Source: Streptomyces sp. SAI-127
GTDB taxonomy: Bacteria; Actinomycetota; Actinomycetes; Streptomycetales; Streptomycetaceae
Assembly: GCF_029894425.1 (NCBI RefSeq)
Contig: NZ_JARXYJ010000001.1
Location: 6,076,001 to 6,140,000, forward strand
DNA length: 64,000 nucleotides
Reading direction: 5' to 3'
This document shows positions 60,459 through 64,000 of this stretch, piece after piece. Position 1 is the first letter of the stretch; each line of letters starts with the position of its first letter. Position numbers and translations under genes: made by a program. The notes below the pieces were generated by a model. It ran no database searches. It had not been told where the DNA came from and saw only the letters and a program-made list of their open reading frames with translations.

Positions 60459-61301
60459 ATGCCTGCTGGACTGCGCCAAGTCGTCCCCGGTATCCCTGGC
60501 ACGCCACTCCCGCGCGGCATCCTCGGCGCCTCTTGCACGAACGTCATCGACGTCACCGAGGACGAGATCCACCAGCTCAACGGCGTGGAGTGGCTGGCTG
60601 TCGGCTGCTGCCCGGCGAGGGACTGGCCGGACCCGTGCGAGGACCCCGTGCCCGGGGCCCCCACCGATAAGGAGTTCTGCCGCCCCACCACCGAACACGC
60701 CACCCCCATCACCATCTACGCCGGCGCGGAGTGCTCCGCCCCCGGCTTCTCGTACGAGGAGGCGCGGGAGCAGGCGCTGGCCTCCCTGGCGCTCGGCGAG
60801 CAGCACGCCATTGAGGCCGGGTTCATGCGGACCAAGCTCACCCAGGACGCGGTGGACATCACCCCGCCCGAGGGGCCGCTGAACATCGCCCAGGGCATCG
60901 CCTCCCTGGAGGGCTGCCTGGCCGAGAACTACGGCGGCGTGGGCACCCTGCACATCCCGGCCGGCGTGGCCGCGCTGCTCGGCTGCTGCAACGTCCTCCA
61001 CGAGGACCCGGCCACCGGGACGCTCGCTACCTGGGCCGGGAACTGCGCCGTCATCGGCGCCGGTTACTCCTACCTCAACCAGGGCCCCGGCGGCATCCCC
61101 GCCGACGCGGGCGCCGCCTGGCTCTACATCACCGGCCCCCTGGTCATCCGCCGCGGGCCAGTGGACGTGATCCCGGACCGCTCCCGCGCGTCCGCCTCCG
61201 TGAACATCAGGAACAACGACCGCAGGGTGCTCGCGGAGCGGACGGTAGTCGTCGGCACCACCTGCACGATCTGCGCAGTGCAGGTGATGGCGTGCCCATG
61301 A
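60459..61301 (+). CDS. Head protein downstream of the capsid gene
   Basis: A 280-residue protein with TGGAGGT before the ATG (GTG 60456 adjoins it). IDVTEDEIHQLNGVEWLAVG, SYEEAREQALASLALGEQHA, VGTLHIPAGVAALLGCCNVL and TGPLVIRRGPVDVIPDRSRA suggest an alpha/beta head protein that resembles a shortened capsid-like domain (late strand with VIRRG). It may be a second capsid component or a decoration protein. It ends with cysteine-containing CTICAVQVMAC. Confidence 0.65.
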   Translation: MPAGLRQVVPGIPGTPLPRGILGASCTNVIDVTEDEIHQLNGVEWLAVGCCPARDWPDPCEDPVPGAPTDKEFCRPTTEHATPITIYAGAECSAPGFSYEEAREQALASLALGEQHAIEAGFMRTKLTQDAVDITPPEGPLNIAQGIASLEGCLAENYGGVGTLHIPAGVAALLGCCNVLHEDPATGTLATWAGNCAVIGAGYSYLNQGPGGIPADAGAAWLYITGPLVIRRGPVDVIPDRSRASASVNIRNNDRRVLAERTVVVGTTCTICAVQVMACP

Positions 61302-61903
61302 ACATGATCACTGTCAGGCCCGAGCGGTCCCGCCTCGTCGCGTTCGCCCGCTGGGCGACCGCCCAGACACCCAAGGTCGGCACCGTGGGCCTGGGCGAGT
61401 TCGGCGTCCCCGCGGACCAGTTCGTCAACGCCCCGGAGGACGTCCTGATCGGCGCCCTGGTGGACGGCCACCGCTACGTGTCCCCGACCGAGGACGCCGC
61501 CAACGGCGTGCCCGAGCCCGGCGACTACGACGACGGCGGCCAGGAGCTGCTGGGCGTGGCCACGCCGCAGGCCCTCACGCCGCCCCTCGGCAGCCCGGAG
61601 GCGGCCGCTGCGGCCATGGTGGCCGCTACCCCGCCCGAGGCGGTCGAACGGGCCATGACGGCCGCCCTGCTGGCCGTCGACCTGGCCGCCTCCAACGCTG
61701 CTGCAGGAGGGGACGGCAGCGACCCAAGCGACCAAGTGCCGGAGTTCGCGCCGCTGGAGGACGCCCCCACCGAGGAGGGCGACGAGCACGAGGAGGAGGC
61801 CGCCGGCGACGGCGGCCCCTACGCGTGCGACCTGTGCCCCCGCGAGTTCGAGACCGAACGCGGCCGGGACTCCCACCGCCGCCAAGTCCACAGGGAGGAC
61901 TGA
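61298..61903 (+). CDS. Head-region protein with C-terminal C2H2 zinc finger
   Basis: A 201-residue protein. An N-terminal beta/alpha part (SRLVAFARWATAQTPKVGTV, GEFGVPADQFVNAPEDVLIG), a helical Ala-rich part, a Glu/Asp linker, and a classical C2H2 finger at the end: YACDLCPREFETERGRDSHR followed by RQVH (C-x2-C-x12-H-x4-H). ATG 61298 overlaps the previous stop. Fingers of this kind are rare in virion genes. The protein could be a head-completion or DNA-contact protein. Confidence 0.68.
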   Translation: MNMITVRPERSRLVAFARWATAQTPKVGTVGLGEFGVPADQFVNAPEDVLIGALVDGHRYVSPTEDAANGVPEPGDYDDGGQELLGVATPQALTPPLGSPEAAAAAMVAATPPEAVERAMTAALLAVDLAASNAAAGGDGSDPSDQVPEFAPLEDAPTEEGDEHEEEAAGDGGPYACDLCPREFETERGRDSHRRQVHRED

Positions 61904-61906
61904 CCG

Positions 61907-64000
61907 GTGCCAGTTGAGCCTCTGCCCTGTGGGCCGGACGGCGGCACCGGCACGCCCGGAGCCTGTGCCTGCGCCCCGTCCATCGCCACCAGCCCCCTAT
62001 GCCGCGCCGATGGGACGCCGATCCTCATCGTCCTGCGCTCCCCCTGCGCTACCTGCGGCACGCCCGCCCCGGACCCGGCCGTCATCGGCTGGGTGGACCC
62101 GCTCACCGGCGTGTTCACGGCCGGCGCGGTCCCGGCCGGGGCCGGCCCGTGCACCGGCACCCCTTCGGACGCCTGTAGCTGCGCGCCCTCCATCACGTCC
62201 ATGCCGCTGTGCCGGCCGGACGGCTCCACGATCGCGCTCATCATCCGGTCCGCGTGCACCGACTGCGGCGCCGTGGCCCCAGACCCCGGCCTGGTCGGCT
62301 GGCTCGACCCCGTCACCGGCCTGTTCACGCCCGGCCCGGCCCCCGCGGACGCCACCCCGTGCCAGGTGCCCGGCTGCCTGGACACGCTCTGCCGCCAGCG
62401 CTGCGATGACACCACCGGCGACGGCACCCCCGACACGACGTATTCAGAGCTGTGGTGCATCCGCGCGGACGGCTCCGCTGACCTGATCCTCACCTACCAG
62501 GACGACCCCTCAACCCCCTACGTACCGGTCGCCCCGGTCGATTGCACGTACGGCTGCCCCGAGAACGAGACGGTGATGCTGTGCGATGAGGGCGGCCCCT
62601 TCCTGCGTCGCTACACGTTCGTGGCCGGGACGGCGTCCTTCGAGGACGTCGCCCTGGACGGCCAGACCCCGCACGTGGTCCAGGGCCAGGTAGGCCCGTG
62701 CCCCAACTGCGCGCCCACGCCGCCCATCGCCACGGTGGGCCTGTGCCTCGCCGATGGCACGCCGATCGCCGTGGTGGTGACCCGGGACTGCGACGGCAAC
62801 ACCACCCGGGACGGCTGGCTCAACCTCACCAGCGGCGTGTGGAACGCCGGCGCGCCCCCGGCCGGGACGGGCGCCTGCTCGTCGCCCGGGGCGTTCGAGC
62901 TCGCCGGGATCCTGTGCGACACCGACCCCGCCACCGGCGAGGTGCTGGGCCTGGTCCTCGTCCAGTACGCATACAACCCGGACGGCAGCCTGGCCGGCGT
63001 CACCCTCGTGGACCCGGCCACCGGCAACCCGTACGCGCTCCAAGGAGAGTTGAGGAACTGCCCGACCGGCCAGGCGCAGCCGGAGGCGGACCTGGTCCTC
63101 CTGTGCGACATCCAGGCGGACGGCACCGCCACCCCGTTCGTGCGCGACTACCGCCGCGACGAGAACACCCAGATCGTCGGCCACACCGACTACACCCTGG
63201 ACGGCGCCGGCTACCTGCCCACCGGCACCGTGGGCAAGTGCCCCACCGACGTACCCGGCCCCGTGCCCGTCATCCCCCAGGTGTTCCACGGGGAGCTGGT
63301 GCTGTGCGACGACAACGGCCCGTTCATCCGCAAGCTGGTCCAGGACCCGGACGGCACGGTCACCTCGGTCGTCAACCTCACCCTGGACGGCGCCGCCTAC
63401 GCCCCGGTGGGCACGGTGGGCCAGTGCACGGAGGCGTGTCGGGACGCCAGCACGCTCCTGCTGTGCGACGTGCCCACCGACGGGACACCGGCCCCGACCG
63501 TCACGGACACCCCCGGAGCGCCGTACTACCCGTACACCACGGGCGTGGCCACGCCAGGGGCCCAGGCACTGTGGGACGGCGGCACGTTGACCCTCCCGGA
63601 GGCGGCAGGCCCGCAGCCGGGCACCGGCGGCACCGTGCGCACCGCCGCGGCGATCCTCCAGGCTCCCCGGCCCGTCTGTGACGCCGGTACCGCCCGCGTG
63701 AGCGTGCAGGTGGACGTCACCCAGCTCGGCCCGGACAACGGCTGCCGTGCTACTGGGTTCCTCGCCCTCTACAACGGCACCGGCGAATCCAACCGGATCG
63801 GCCTGGCGCTCACCCCGCCCGACACGCCTGCCGGGTGGTCGGGGACGCTCACCGTTGAGGCCGACGTCCCGGCCGACGACCTCGCCGCCGGGAACATCGC
63901 CGCCGCGATCGCGTTCGACGCCTACGACGACAGCGGCGTCACCTGCCCGCCACCGCGCCACACCGGATGGCAGCTGGACCAGTTCGCCGCCACGGTGGTC
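61907..64000 (+). CDS. Cysteine-rich tandem-repeat virion protein (3' end outside window)
   Basis: GTG 61907, four bases after the preceding stop, opens a frame of 698 codons that runs off the window. The first 300 residues contain at least three repeats of about 75-100 residues ending WVDPLTGVFTAGAVPAGAGP, WLDPVTGLFTPGPAPADATP and WLNLTSGVWNAGAPPAGTGA. Later repeats have LLCDxxG.F.R..........LDG..Y.PVGTVGxC (for example LVLCDDNGPFIRKLVQDPDG). The visible end (about residue 560 on) looks like a carbohydrate-binding or beta-sandwich domain (ATGFLALYNGTGESNRIGLA). Position after head genes suggests a head-tail or fibre protein. Confidence 0.75.
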   Translation, partial: MPVEPLPCGPDGGTGTPGACACAPSIATSPLCRADGTPILIVLRSPCATCGTPAPDPAVIGWVDPLTGVFTAGAVPAGAGPCTGTPSDACSCAPSITSMPLCRPDGSTIALIIRSACTDCGAVAPDPGLVGWLDPVTGLFTPGPAPADATPCQVPGCLDTLCRQRCDDTTGDGTPDTTYSELWCIRADGSADLILTYQDDPSTPYVPVAPVDCTYGCPENETVMLCDEGGPFLRRYTFVAGTASFEDVALDGQTPHVVQGQVGPCPNCAPTPPIATVGLCLADGTPIAVVVTRDCDGNTTRDGWLNLTSGVWNAGAPPAGTGACSSPGAFELAGILCDTDPATGEVLGLVLVQYAYNPDGSLAGVTLVDPATGNPYALQGELRNCPTGQAQPEADLVLLCDIQADGTATPFVRDYRRDENTQIVGHTDYTLDGAGYLPTGTVGKCPTDVPGPVPVIPQVFHGELVLCDDNGPFIRKLVQDPDGTVTSVVNLTLDGAAYAPVGTVGQCTEACRDASTLLLCDVPTDGTPAPTVTDTPGAPYYPYTTGVATPGAQALWDGGTLTLPEAAGPQPGTGGTVRTAAAILQAPRPVCDAGTARVSVQVDVTQLGPDNGCRATGFLALYNGTGESNRIGLALTPPDTPAGWSGTLTVEADVPADDLAAGNIAAAIAFDAYDDSGVTCPPPRHTGWQLDQFAATVV

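Overview
The window is about 70% G+C, uses GTG and ATG starts in tightly overlapped ATGA/GTGA operons, and is organised like a temperate tailed phage (free or as a prophage) of an actinomycete, most probably Streptomyces. Support comes from a truncated tyrosine integrase at the left edge, a divergent repressor/Cro-like immunity switch with palindromic operators, an exonuclease/RecT recombination module, a WhiB-type regulator, and a packaging/head module at the right edge. Both ends are cut: the integrase lacks its N-terminus, and a repeat-rich virion protein runs off at base 64000, so tail and lysis genes lie outside.

Layout. 1-2300: integrase end, minus-strand membrane protein and CI-type repressor, operator region. 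2306-21400: long plus-strand early operon with Cro-like and excisionase-like proteins, YqaJ-type exonuclease, RecT, DnaQ-type exonuclease, RuvC-like resolvase, degenerate HNH proteins, WhiB, an Acb2-like anti-CBASS candidate, a winged-helix replication-initiator candidate at 12096, and many small unknown genes. 21647-23209: minus-strand block (lipoprotein and small proteins) ending in an HTH protein that shares a symmetric bidirectional promoter with 23354. 23354-29018: a membrane-protein cluster resembling Streptomyces plasmid spread (Spd) genes, with a NERD-domain protein and no TraB/FtsK. 29164-41804: a region of mostly unknown genes, including a PP2C phosphatase, a DUF3560 protein and a DUF6884-like protein. 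Most of its transcription units start at copies of one unusual promoter/operator (TTGnCCAA boxes around the -35, an 18-bp spacer, TAACGT/TAAGTT-like -10). Many of its intergenic gaps hold hairpins whose loop is always CCCGATA or a close variant.

41937-48580 is the most distinctive part: three ParB/sulfiredoxin-fold paralogues, a GP88-family protein, a DpdA-like transglycosylase, an unknown protein, then QueD, QueE and FolE. I read it as a phage 7-deazaguanine DNA-modification island that makes the base from GTP and exchanges it into phage DNA, probably to evade restriction. No QueC is visible, so the end product may be 7-carboxy-7-deazaguanine or a derivative rather than preQ0, unless QueC is supplied from elsewhere.

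48629-64000 is packaging and head morphogenesis: small and large terminase, portal, several zinc-ribbon proteins, a 1120-residue MuF / 2H phosphoesterase / protease fusion with an internal start site, the major capsid protein, a second head protein, a protein with a C2H2 finger, and the start of a cysteine-rich repeat protein.

Other patterns: clusters of the palindrome GTGTCCGGACAC at about 9.2, 20.1, 25.0, 39.0, 41.2 and 57.9 kb, including a 38-bp perfect palindrome at 38997-39034, and a probable frameshift in a zinc-finger gene at 11382-11691. No tRNA, rRNA, CRISPR array or insertion sequence was recognised. All family assignments are from reading the protein sequences by eye; no database search was run.
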